64,000 bases of DNA from Guillardia theta CCMP2712 (taxonomy: Eukaryota; Cryptophyceae; Pyrenomonadales; Geminigeraceae). Position 1 is the first letter of the stretch. Each line of letters starts with the position of its first letter. The notes under the pieces were generated by a model. The model saw only the letters and a program-made list of their open reading frames with translations. It had not been told where the DNA came from and ran no database searches. Both the position numbers and the translations under genes were made by a program. Positions 11,036-20,640 of the stretch are shown here, piece after piece. The DNA is taken from NCBI RefSeq assembly GCF_000315625.1, contig NW_005434623.1, positions 51,944 through 115,943 of the forward strand, read 5' to 3'.

Positions 11036-11867
11036 AAAGATGCCGGACCGTTAGGCATCTACCGCTGCCACTACTACTTCTTGACTCAATTTTCCTTCAA
11101 TGCGGCCATGAGACTTTCAGTCATCCACCGGCCGCCAGTTTACTCCGGGCGAGTCATCCGCCGGAAAAAAAAAGAGCGACCGAGTCAAATGTCCGACTTC
11201 ACCCGGTCCTGTACCTGATGTGAAGCCTTGAAGGGGGTAGGGGTACATCAAGGGGTAAACTTCTCTGGGAGTCGGGGAACTCAAAGTAGGGGAATAAAGG
11301 GGTGGGTCATGCAAAGAAGGGGTCCTGCTGTGTATTGATCTGACTCTGAAAAAGGTAAGCAGAGAAAGTACGGGGGCTCATTCCTAGCCAAGCAACAGGA
11401 AATGGGGGTAGGGGTAGTATACCTCGGTAAAATTGTTGATTGAAGCCGTACTGGTGGGTGGGTTGCCGACAAGCGGAAGGAAACAGTAGTGGGGTGGGGT
11501 GGGGCGGAAGAACGTAAAAGGGAAGATCCCGACGGAAAACGATCTACGAAGCTGCGAGAAGAGGAAGAGAAACAGAAGGACTGAAAGACGCAGAGGAGGA
11601 GGAAAGAAGCAGAGAAGCAGAAGAAGCAGAGAAGAGAAGCAGAGAAACAGAGAAGCAGAGAAACAGAGAAGCAGAGAAACAGAGAAACAGAGAAGCAGAG
11701 AAGCAGAGAAACAGAGAAGAGAAGCAGGAGAGAGCAGAGAAGGAGCGAGGAAAGGAGCAAGGAAAGGAGGGAAGGAGAGAAGAAGTGAAAAAGATTTAGA
11801 AGCACAAGAGGGAAAGGCACTCAGAGAGCGTTTGGAAGGGAGCCTGTCGGAATTTTTGATTGTTCCT
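11036..11867. other. non-coding spacer with GGGGTA runs and AGAGAAGC repeat
   Basis: 11220-11420 contains repeated gggggtaggggtac-type runs. 11620-11720 is an imperfect agagaagcagagaaac tandem array. No gene is supported. The sequence joins block copy 2 at tcctgcagg (11868). Confidence 0.6.
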
Positions 11868-11872
11868 GCAGG

Positions 11873-12267
11873 ATGAGCAGAAAGTCAAACAAGCACTTGG
11901 ATGCGGAGGAGATCATTCGAGTGGAGGCCTCCCTCAAGAAGCTGCAATCAGAGATGGACGAGTGCAACATGATCCAGCATTTCTTCAAGCACTCCCTTGC
12001 CACCAGCGTTCTCGGTGAGTCCCCTCCGTGCATGGCGGGCTGCATGAGAGCTGACCGAGCCTTGTTGCAGACTTGCTGGACAAGGTGGAGGAAAGGAAGA
12101 TGAGGATCAGAGGGAAGATAGAGACTGTAAGTCTGACAGTGCAGCGTTGCAATCTCTTATGGTCCTGCCTGCAGCTCAAGATCACCAAGGACTTGTACAC
12201 TTACAAGAACGTCTCCCTCAAGCACCATCGAGCGATCAGCTTGCCATCTGGAGTGAGGCTCACGTGA
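11873..12267 (+). CDS. unrecognised 96-aa protein, 3 exons (block copy 2)
   Basis: Exons 11873-12014, 12071-12126 and 12175-12267 have the same phases and intron lengths as the copy at 19665. Homology to the other copies starts exactly at the acceptor-like tcctgcag just before the ATG, so any 5' exon is missing or replaced here. The protein is essentially identical to copy 3. Function is unknown. Preserved frame and GT-AG sites in all three copies argue that it is, or very recently was, a gene. Confidence 0.5.
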
Positions 12268-12373
12268 CCTAGTCTGGTTCACGGGGGACAGCCTTATGCT
12301 GTCATGTATTCTAGCTCACATGTACAATGAAACACCTGTTCGTCTCTTGCTCTCCTCCTCTCACTTCACTCGC

Positions 12374-12783
12374 TCAGATCCTTCTGTACGCTTGCGACAC
12401 CACTCTCGACCCTCGTCTCCCTCCGAACTCGATGGTCGGGTATGAAAGCCCCCCAGCTCGCTTGAACCTCTTCGTCTCCTCCAGCAGATGTTCCAGCTCC
12501 TCCCCAGCAAAGTTGCAGCTTGTCAACACGAGGAGACCTCCTGATGAAGGCATGAGGGGAAAGAGCAGAGCATGAGAGGAAGGGAGGGAGGGAGGGAGGG
12601 AGGGAGGGAGGGAGGGAGGGAGGGAGGTATGACGAGGAGGGTACGGGAGCCGCCCAAGGGCTTCATGGCGTAGAGGAGCGAAGGCGAGGTACAAGGAGAA
12701 TCTTTGACTGTGAGCCTGGCACATGTCAGGAGGTAAGCGCTGACATGCTCCTTGCTGCTCAAGCTGATGGCGTCCAAGGTCCC
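12374..12783 (-). pseudogene. 3' fragment of EEF1AKMT2-like methyltransferase (block copy 2)
   Basis: Exons 12783-12702 and 12540-12374 match the last two exons of the gene at 20166-23200, ending SQAYRRI. As in copy 1 the donor after the first of them has GT changed to AT (caaag then attctc), and no upstream exons exist. The intron carries an expanded (CCCT)n tract. I call it a truncated non-functional duplicate. Whether it derives from copy 1 or they share an ancestor is suggested by the common donor change. Confidence 0.75.
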
Positions 12784-12815
12784 CTGCGATGGGTGAGGAA
12801 GGTGAGGAAGAGAGA

Positions 12816-13992
12816 TGGGGGTCATCATTATGATCATTATCATCATCATCGTCCTCATTATCGTCATCCTTATCTTCTTGCTTATCATCTCCCTGTCCGT
12901 GTGTTCTGTGCTGCTTTTCTTTGTCATGATGATTGTTTGGTTGATTAGTTATATGCTCTTCCATTTTAACAAAGCTAAACAGAAATAAATGCCCGTAGCC
13001 TCGGTTACTATCTTACAGGGTTTTTCTTTTCTGGATTGGATGAATGAACATTTCGAATCTCATCTTCATCTGTAAAGCTATAGATACGGTTGATCTCGTT
13101 TTTCAATGTCTCTTTGAAATTCTCTTCATTTCTCGATACTATCACCTTCTCTTCTTTAATTATATCTTTAGGTTTGCTTTTACGCGAAGTTTGAGGCATA
13201 AACTCCTGTCTTTTAACGAGTTCTATGTGATGAGTGACCGTGGGTTTTGTCTGAGTGTGCTTGAGACCAGATCGAGCTTCTCTTTTCAATGCGAATTTTT
13301 CTCAAAACTTCGAACGAGACGAAAAAGAAAAAGCGGAACAAAAAGTGTGCTTCCTCGAACACCCCGATAATATGCAGGCCGGCTTCGTGATGTGGGAGAA
13401 ATGATTGATTGAAGGGAAAGCATTGAATGATCTGTGTTTCCTGCTCTTTCCCGGCTGCTTTACGCTAACAAAAGCTTCATTTTCATTGAAAGAAGCTCCA
13501 TGCCCGGCCGGCTGGCCGCCCGGGAGTATGACAAGATCCTGGCGGCTGAGATCGGTATCGGGGGCCCGGGGCCGGCGGACTTTTCAGTGGTGCCGCACGC
13601 GTGTCAGAACGGGGGCATTATTATTGGTTCAAGTTGTAGAGGTAACCCCCTACGTCACTAGCCGTTAAGGACCCTTATATCTAGTGGTCTAATTCTCCGG
13701 CAATGCACGAGCAGGGGTGGGTCCGTATCTGTACTGCTACCAGTTGCTCGAAGGGTTAACTTAGGGGTAATGACCGTAGGTGCACTATGGCAGTAAAATA
13801 AAAAAAGGGGGGGAGGGAGGAGGGGTACAGGCTGGGGAAGAGTTGGGGAACTTGACCTGACGCTAGCAATAGCTGGGTTACTACCGGGTACAGCATGGGG
13901 GTTTACAGCAGATGGGGGTCCCTGTACGTGGTAGGGACAGGGGTAGGGGTAGCAGTTGTGGGGAGCAAGAGTTGGGGAACCTGACGCTTGCA
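12816..13992. other. spacer with decayed relic of 27300-27780 and a GC block
   Basis: 12820-12860 is a CAT-rich microsatellite. 13315-13575 shares short collinear segments with 27302-27760 (gagacgaaaaagaggaagcg type, ggcttcgtgatg type, then gggagtatga and atcgggggcccgggg). I read this as a decayed duplicate of the region upstream of the GLOD4-like gene. 13800-13980 has several ggggtagggg runs. No intact gene is seen. Confidence 0.45.
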
Positions 13993-15503
13993 ATGGCGAC
14001 AGCCGACCTGGTCACGGTGGACGTGCAGATCGCAGATGTGCGGGAAGATATGCAGGAAGATGCGCAAGAAGACGACATAAAGAGTCTTCCACTTGAGTTG
14101 CTTCCTCCGAGGCTAGCGCAGGCTCTGCGGCGCTTTGACAAGAACCAGGATGGAACGCTAGATCGCAAGGAGATTGAGGAGATCTCCAACGTGCTGCAGT
14201 GTCTGGATGCAGGGAAGATACCTTTCTCAGCCTTGCCGGTTCGAATCCAGGAGATCATAGCGAAAACCCAAAGTGTCATGCATGAGACAGATGGCGAGGG
14301 CATGGTGGACGTGCAGCAAGTTGCCACTGCCCTCGAGCTCCACAGCCGGTTTTTGCAAATGCAGATGAATGGGCAGATTCCCTTCGATGCATTTCCCTCC
14401 AGTGCTCAGCAGCAGCTGAAGATGCTCGACACCAACGGAGATGGTGCTCTTGACACAGATGAGATACTGGCTGGGCTTGCGACATTGAAAAGAGAACAGT
14501 ACAAGTCGAAGATGTATCGAAACTTTCTCATCGCACTTGGAGCGCTTTCCTTGATCATGTTAGCCTCAGTGTTTGGCTTGACGTATTCAGTCATTCAGAT
14601 TACAAAGGAAAGCGAAGTAAAAGCTGGAGGAGTTCTTACAGTGAGGGGAACAAGCGAGCCTGTCCGTGTTGCTTCGACAGAGTTTGACGTCAGGAATGGG
14701 ACTCTGACATCTCGCACGATGCTCAACATGTCTTGCTCCAACGGCACCTGCCCTGCAAGCCCGATTATGACTGCTCAATCTACCAGTCTTGCTAAGTTGA
14801 CTTCTCTTTTGGATGATGAGCAATTGGCAGAACTGAAATCAATGAAAATTGTTCAGGGACAGTCTTTTCTGCACCTTCAAATCTTCGCTCTTGCGAGGTA
14901 CGAAGAGGTCTGGAGCAGGTATGGAAGTGTTGTTGTCATCTATACGCATCTTGGAGAAATCACTCTAGATGGTGAAGCCATCTTCTTCCACGAAAAACTC
15001 GAGGGAGCGTTCTCCCGGGCCGGCTTCAAGATCGATGCACGCGGCAGGCGCTTGCTCGGCGTGGTTGAAATCCTTGGAATGTTCAATCTGATCAAGAAAG
15101 CGATCAGTCCGAGAGACAAGACGGAGCATGACCTGCCAAACGAGCTACCAGCATCTCCTCCCATGCAGTACATGGCGCATGTCGTTGAGGTGGAATTTTG
15201 TGAAGACGAAACAGGGATGTCAACGTATTCTTGCGAGACAGGTGCGGGCAAGACCGTGAACTGGGTAACGAAAGAAGATTTCAACAGGAATGGACTACGA
15301 TTAGAAGAAGAGCAGTACAGTTTGCTGTATAATGGAAGGCACTGGGCCAAGACGATTCAATCGAAGGCACAGTGGCCTGAACAACAGCTTGTAAAGATTC
15401 AGAATGAAACACACAGATTGAAATACCAAACATTCAGAGGCAAGCCATACTTTTGCGAGCTCAGCGAAGATCAATCCCTCAAGAAAGTTGTCAGCAATAG
15501 AAG

Positions 15504-15730
15504 AGTTAGGGGTTACGTAAGCGGTTACGAATACTTCAGTCAACTAGCTGTCTTATCCGGTCGGTTTGGTTGGTTTGGTAGGTTTTGGTCGAATAAAATG
15601 GATCCGAACTTTCTATACGTTCAGTGAGCGCGGTTGTGTTGAGGTTCCTGTTTGCTTGTCAACGCAAGTTATCAAGTTGGTTCAAGTTCACAGAGTCAAA
15701 GCACATCATCAGGATTGTCAAACCCTAACA
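15504..15730 (+). repeat. left LTR
   Basis: 227 bp. Its first base is A where the right LTR has T, and 15722 is a where 17570 is t. Near-identity to the right LTR implies recent insertion. Confidence 0.88.
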
Positions 15731-15828
15731 TTGGTAGCGTAAGGTTTGGTTTTTGTTTGAAGTAATTGCGGATTGCGACAATTTGATTTGACTTGATCGA
15801 AAAGGAGCTTGAAAGGTAACCTCTGGAC

Positions 15829-17217
15829 ATGCAATCGGATGTAGAAAGGATAAGAAGGTCTCCTGGAGATGGTCCTCTTGGAAGTTCAGGCTTGGCAGTC
15901 ATGCTTGACAACTTCAGAAGGAGTTTCGATGAGGAAACGTCTGAAGACAAGACGATGAGGGAAGTTACGACGGTACCTTCTACCTCAGAAGAGGATCCGA
16001 ACGGAAATCAGCGAGACGTCGCGGGATTTTCGAGGATTAATATACCTTCTTATGATGGATCGGTCACGCAACAAGTGCGCGACAGGGAGGGCGCAGTAGA
16101 CTTGGAAATTTCCAGGATTGCGTCTCCGGCATGTTCGACCCGGCCGAGGTTCGAATCAGTGCAGTTTGAAGAATTGGTCGCTGCAAACAAGAAGTTGCGA
16201 GAAGAATTGCAACTCGCAATGGACATGCAAGTAAAGTATGAAGCTTTCGTCAAGGAAGTGATGTTTCGTAAGGAAAGAGAGCTCGTCGAGACAAAACAGG
16301 AAATCTCTGTCCTTAGGGAAGAAAATAAAAAAATGTTCGAGGAAATGATGCAACGATTCAGATTAAATGAATCAGGAGCAGTTCAATACCTTCCGATCAA
16401 GGAACCAAGAGGGGCTGATGCAACATGCAAGCAAAATGATACGAGCATGTCGAACGACATGTCAAATCAACATGTCAAGCAGCAGTCTTCCCTTGTGAAG
16501 TTTCATTCCAAGGATATTTCTCGATTTAATGGAGAAATGACTCTAGAATATTCCGTGGCAAGTTGGTTTGGGGAGCTTGAGTTTCAATTCCAGCGTCAAA
16601 GAATCCCTCCAGATCAAAAGGTTGACATTGCTGCAACATTAGTTGGTAATCGTGTGAGGAATTGGTTGCAAACATTGCGTGGCGAGGATAGATTAATTTC
16701 CACACAAGGTACTTGGGAATCATTCAAATCGTTGCTGGTGAAGGAGTATTTGTCGTTGTCGCACTTGCAGTATATTTTGGGTGAGATTCAATGTACGATA
16801 CAAGGGTCAGAGGAAAAGACTTCGGATTTTGTCAACAGGTTTTCAGCTTTAGCAAATCATTTTATTGCTTGTTGCATGGTATTATTTCATGAACAAGGAC
16901 AAGTCGAGACAGCTTGCACGAGGTTTGGTCTTGAACGGTATTTCGCACAGAATTTGTTCAATGAGGTGACCGCGAGTTTCGTCATGAGGTTGTTGATTGA
17001 CTTGGAAAAGCAAAATGTGAACAAGACTTTGAGTATTGGGAGTTTGTTACCAGCATTGTATCGAGAAGCTAAGTCCATGGATTTGACAACCGGTGCGTAT
17101 AGGAATGACAGATCAACGCATCATGAGGTTTCGTACGATGATGAGTCAGCGGTGGATACCGACGAAGATTCTCAGCATTCATCTTCGACTCAGGATGAGC
17201 AGGACTTACGTGAATAA
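15829..17217 (+). CDS. Gag-like protein of the LTR element
   Basis: 462 aa. An N-terminal half with a predicted coiled coil (LVAANKKLREELQLAMDMQV...) is followed at about residues 225-345 by a segment typical of retrotransposon Gag (Retrotrans_gag): FNGEMTLEYSVASWFGELEF, then KVDIAATLVGNRVRNWLQ and SFKSLLVKEYLSLSHLQY. The tail is acidic and Ser-rich. No CCHC zinc knuckle and no protease motif. In this family Gag forms the particle that packages element RNA; enzymes would have to come from another element. The frame is intact, in keeping with the young LTRs. Confidence 0.8.
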   Translation: MQSDVERIRRSPGDGPLGSSGLAVMLDNFRRSFDEETSEDKTMREVTTVPSTSEEDPNGNQRDVAGFSRINIPSYDGSVTQQVRDREGAVDLEISRIASPACSTRPRFESVQFEELVAANKKLREELQLAMDMQVKYEAFVKEVMFRKERELVETKQEISVLREENKKMFEEMMQRFRLNESGAVQYLPIKEPRGADATCKQNDTSMSNDMSNQHVKQQSSLVKFHSKDISRFNGEMTLEYSVASWFGELEFQFQRQRIPPDQKVDIAATLVGNRVRNWLQTLRGEDRLISTQGTWESFKSLLVKEYLSLSHLQYILGEIQCTIQGSEEKTSDFVNRFSALANHFIACCMVLFHEQGQVETACTRFGLERYFAQNLFNEVTASFVMRLLIDLEKQNVNKTLSIGSLLPALYREAKSMDLTTGAYRNDRSTHHEVSYDDESAVDTDEDSQHSSSTQDEQDLRE

Positions 17218-17351
17218 CATTGGCCTAATGCACTTCGCGCTACTCAATTGAAATGACTTGAGTTGGCTGCCGTTTTCTTGTTATGCAGTATCTTAATGAT
17301 CAGCGAAGTTCATAGAGATGTTTCTCAGATGATAATGCGCTTGGGAGCGTA

Positions 17352-17578
17352 TGTTAGGGGTTACGTAAGCGGTTACGAATACTTCAGTCAACTAGCTGTC
17401 TTATCCGGTCGGTTTGGTTGGTTTGGTAGGTTTTGGTCGAATAAAATGGATCCGAACTTTCTATACGTTCAGTGAGCGCGGTTGTGTTGAGGTTCCTGTT
17501 TGCTTGTCAACGCAAGTTATCAAGTTGGTTCAAGTTCACAGAGTCAAAGCACATCATCAGGATTGTCAATCCCTAACA
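17352..17578 (+). repeat. right LTR
   Basis: 227 bp, from TGTTAGGGG to CCCTAACA. Followed directly by host sequence ccctcgtag. Confidence 0.88.
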
Positions 17579-18885
17579 CCCTCGTAGATCCTTCTACAGC
17601 ATCTGACTTCAAGGTTGTTTTCCATGGGTTCCAATCAGTGAATGAAGTTTATTGCAAACATTTCGAAATCCAAGCGAATCAAGATGGTAAGACCGAAACC
17701 TTCCAGGTCTACGAAGACTACTACAAGAAGAGACTGTATCAGTTCGTGCGCGGAAACCTTCGGTGGAGATTCGAAGACTTGAAACCGATCGAAACGGAAG
17801 ACTACAACCCAATTCCCTTTGACGAGCTAGACATGGAAGTGGCTCTGAAAGCATGCGTCTCGAATGATCTCACTCCGCCTGTCAAGCTCGTGGAGGGATC
17901 AGTCTCTGACATCATGCTTCCAGATCCTAGTTGGGGACAAGCCATTGACAAGAACTCGACGATGACCTCCAACGAAACCTCGTCCTTTTTGATCGATTCA
18001 AACTCGTCCCGAAGACTCTTGTACGACAAAGGTCATGGAGACGACGAGAGAGAAGACGCTTGGGAGATCTTGACTCACGAGCAACTTCGTTCAAAGGTTG
18101 CTGAAGGAGACTTACTTTCACAGAGTCACAACGCTTCTCTGAGATCGGTGTGCGCCTCGCTAGGAATCTCAGGGCAGATCATTGGCCCGTACAAAAGCAT
18201 CAGCGACGCCAAGAAGTCCCCGCGCAAGAGAGTTGTACCTGGATCCATAGGCCTCGAGTTGGTCTTGGAGGCATGTCTGGACAACATCGCCCTGTACATG
18301 AAGGCGGAGATCGGATTCGGTTGCCCCTCCTTTGCCGGGGACATTGACCTAGAAATCCGCGGGCTCAACTCGCGGCGGCCATACATGATTGCTTCTGGAA
18401 GCATCTTGGTCAGCGTCAACATCTGTAGATGCCCTCCCATGAGATTGCCGAGCGCCCTCGCAAACTTCTGTGCAGTTCTGAGCGCAGGCATGTCTGTGAG
18501 AAGCGCTGTTAGTAAGCAGGAGTACTTCACGTGCTCGGTCGGAGGATTCAGCTCGAACCCTCTCATCACTGGTTGGTCTTCTCTGCGCGTGGGGCCGTAC
18601 TTTGCTTCGGCAGAGCTGATCCTCTCAGGATCAGCTTACCTCGGATTCAGATGTGGCTCGAGGCAGAGGTCAGGACAAAACATGAAGATCGGTCATCGCT
18701 ATGAAGTTGAAGCCAACGTGAACTTCTTGTGGACCTCCAAGACCTGGAATTTTCCTGTCTATCCCACAGAGCAAAACTACTGCTCGCGACAGAAGAATCC
18801 GGTCTCAGGCAAGCATGAGTACATCTTCAAGGAGTATGGAAAATTCGCATACGCAATGTTTGACTCAGACTATACCTGCCGTTAA

Positions 18886-19149
18886 GCTTTTTGTCATGAA
18901 TTCAAGCTTGCTGTTAGTGAATTGTTGAGTTGATAAAACAATCAATAAGAAAGATACTATGTACTGTGTTTGTATTCAAAACATAGTTGACTTTCTCTTT
19001 GAGTTCCCTGACTTGTGTTTCATGAAAATCTTCAAATCTTCTCTGGCTGATCTCCTACATTCAAATAATGCATTGACAGATCCTCCTCATCGCACCTACA
19101 ACTCCCTCAAATATCCTCATAAAACTCAGACCATAACCACACGTCCAGT
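18886..19149. other. 3' flank of the EF-hand gene
   Basis: AT-rich short spacer with an aataag-type sequence near 18945 that could serve 3' processing. Nothing else is seen before block copy 3 starts at about 19150. Confidence 0.4.
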
Positions 19150-20640
19150 TGCATAGCATCACAACGGTTGTCGCGGCCAACAGGAGCCCAGCCAATCATT
19201 TGCCACATACAACGCACGGACAGAGGTACTCAAGGAGCTCCTTCAGCTCCTGCCTGGTGGATTAGAATTCCTCCATGACCGCGTCATACGACGGGTCGCA
19301 TATCAGTCAGTCGCTCCTTAATGCATCCTATGAGACTCAACGTGACGAGCCCAGTCTTGCAGCTCTGCTGAGCATCGACACTTCCATGCGTTCACCACAG
19401 CCTGTCTCTCAAGATAGGCCGGAAGCACAAGCCTGGACATGCGCAGAGTGCGCAGGAGAGAAGATTCCACCGGGACGGCAGCAACCGGCAAAGAAGGCGA
19501 CCCGTCCAAGGACCGGCAACAAGTCAGGTCTGCTCTAGCCGAGAGCGCACAGAAGCTCGCTGCTTTCACTGCGAGCAGCGAGGCCATCAAGCATCAGATT
19601 ACCGTCGCGCTGCACGCGGGGAAAAAAGGAAAGGAGGAGGGAAGGCGGGAAGAGGTCCTGCAGGATGAGCAGAAAGTCAAACAAGCACTTGGATGCGGAG
19701 GAGATCATTCGAGTGGAGGCCTCCCTCAAGAAGCTGCAATCAGAGATGGACGAGTGCAACATGATCCAGCATTTCTTCAAGCACTCCCTTGCCACCAGCG
19801 TTCTCGGTGAGTCCCCTCCGTGCATGGCGGGCTGCATGAGAGCTGACCGAGCCTTGTTGCAGACTTGCTGGACAAGGTGGAGGAAAGGAAGATGAGGATC
19901 AGAGGGAAGATAGAGACTGTAAGTCTGACAGTGCAGCGTTGCAATCTCTTATGGTCCTGCCTGCAGCTCAAGATCACGAAGGACTTGTACACTTACAAGA
20001 ACGTCTCCCTCAAGCACCATCGAGCGATCAGCTTGCCATCTGGAGTGAGGCTCACGTGACCTAGTCTGGTTCACGGGGGACAGCCTTATGCTGTCATGTA
20101 TTCTAGCTCACATGTACAATGAAACACCTGTTCGTCTCTTGCTCTCCTCCTCTCACTTCACTCGCTCAGATCCTTCTGTACGCTTGCGACACCACTCTCG
20201 ACCCTCGTCTCCCTCCGAACTCGATGGTCGGGTATGAAAGCCCCCCAGCTCGCTTGAACCTCTTCGTCTCCTCCAGCAGATGTTCCAGCTCCTCCCCAGC
20301 AAAGTTGCAGCTTGTCAACACGAGGAGACCTCCTGATGAAGGCATGAGGGGAAAGAGCAGAGCATGAGAGGAAGGGAGGGAGGGAGGGAGGGAGGGAGGT
20401 ATGACGATGAGGGTGCGGGAGCACAAGGGCTTCATGGCGTAGAGGAGCGAAGGCGAGGTACAAGGAGAACCTTTGACTGTGAGCCTGGCACATGTCAGGA
20501 GGTAAGCGCTGACATGCTCCTTGCTGCTCAAGCTGATGGCGTCCAAGGTCCCCTGCGATGGGTGAGGAAGGCGAGGAAGAGAGATGGAGAAGGATAGCCC
20601 AGTAGGGAGAAGGAAGAGGAAGAAGATAGGAGGGGGGAGA
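19150..20640. repeat. segmental duplication block, copy 3 (probable parent)
   Basis: The longest copy, and the only one in which the methyltransferase side continues into the rest of its gene. It matches 2362-3857 inverted and 11868-12815 direct. Confidence 0.85.
19665..20059 (+). CDS. unrecognised 96-aa protein, 3 exons (block copy 3)
   Basis: Exons 19665-19806, 19863-19918 and 19967-20059; introns 56 and 48 nt. The product has a probable helix (AEEIIRVEASLKKLQSEMDE) and a basic C-terminus. Upstream, 19275-19538 opens with MTASYDGSHISQSLLNASYE and could be a 5' exon, but a 1-bp length difference from copy 1 near 19450 shifts its frame and I could not find a phase-consistent junction to the ATG exon. 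It converges on the methyltransferase gene, ending 107 bp from that gene's stop. Confidence 0.6.

Larger units (their letters stand above)
11868..12815. repeat. segmental duplication block, copy 2 (truncated)
   Basis: About 950 bp almost identical to 19660-20607. It stops at the 96-aa gene's first ATG exon on one side and in the methyltransferase intron on the other. The GGGA microsatellite inside it (12576-12628) is longer than in copy 3. Confidence 0.85.
15504..17578 (+). mobile_element. non-autonomous LTR retroelement encoding only Gag (TR-GAG type)
   Basis: Two direct repeats of 227 bp, 15504-15730 and 17352-17578, differ at two positions that I can see. They start tGTTAGGGG and end CCCTAACA, the TG...CA inverted termini of LTRs. 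One base after the left LTR is TGGTAGC (15732-15738), a fit to the start of an initiator-Met tRNA primer-binding site. The 1.6-kb interior has a single 462-codon ORF with a Gag-like domain and no protease, reverse transcriptase, RNase H or integrase. This organisation matches terminal-repeat-with-GAG elements described in plants. No target-site duplication is evident. No convincing polypurine tract is seen before the right LTR. Confidence 0.85.
13993..18885 (+). pseudogene. EF-hand membrane protein gene split by an LTR element
   Basis: Two open segments of one gene flank the insertion: 13993-15503 (~503 codons) and 17579-18885 (~435 codons, ending SDYTCR). The first half has two EF-hand loops (DKNQDGTLDRKE and DTNGDGALDTDE) with the Asp/Asn/Gly/Glu pattern for Ca2+, then a transmembrane helix (FLIALGALSLIMLASVFGL), then a probably extracellular or lumenal region with N-glycosylation sequons. 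The second half is Cys-containing and unrecognised. MATADLV at 13993 is preferred as start over an upstream ATG at 13912 that opens with low-complexity sequence. As read, translation runs into the LTR and stops at 15627, so the allele encodes a truncated protein unless the element lies in an unspliced intron. Family unknown beyond the EF-hands. Confidence 0.7.

Noticed and set aside
15504-17578. A complete autonomous Ty1/copia or Ty3 retrotransposon
   Set aside because: No reverse transcriptase, integrase, RNase H or protease motif in any frame of the 1.6-kb interior.
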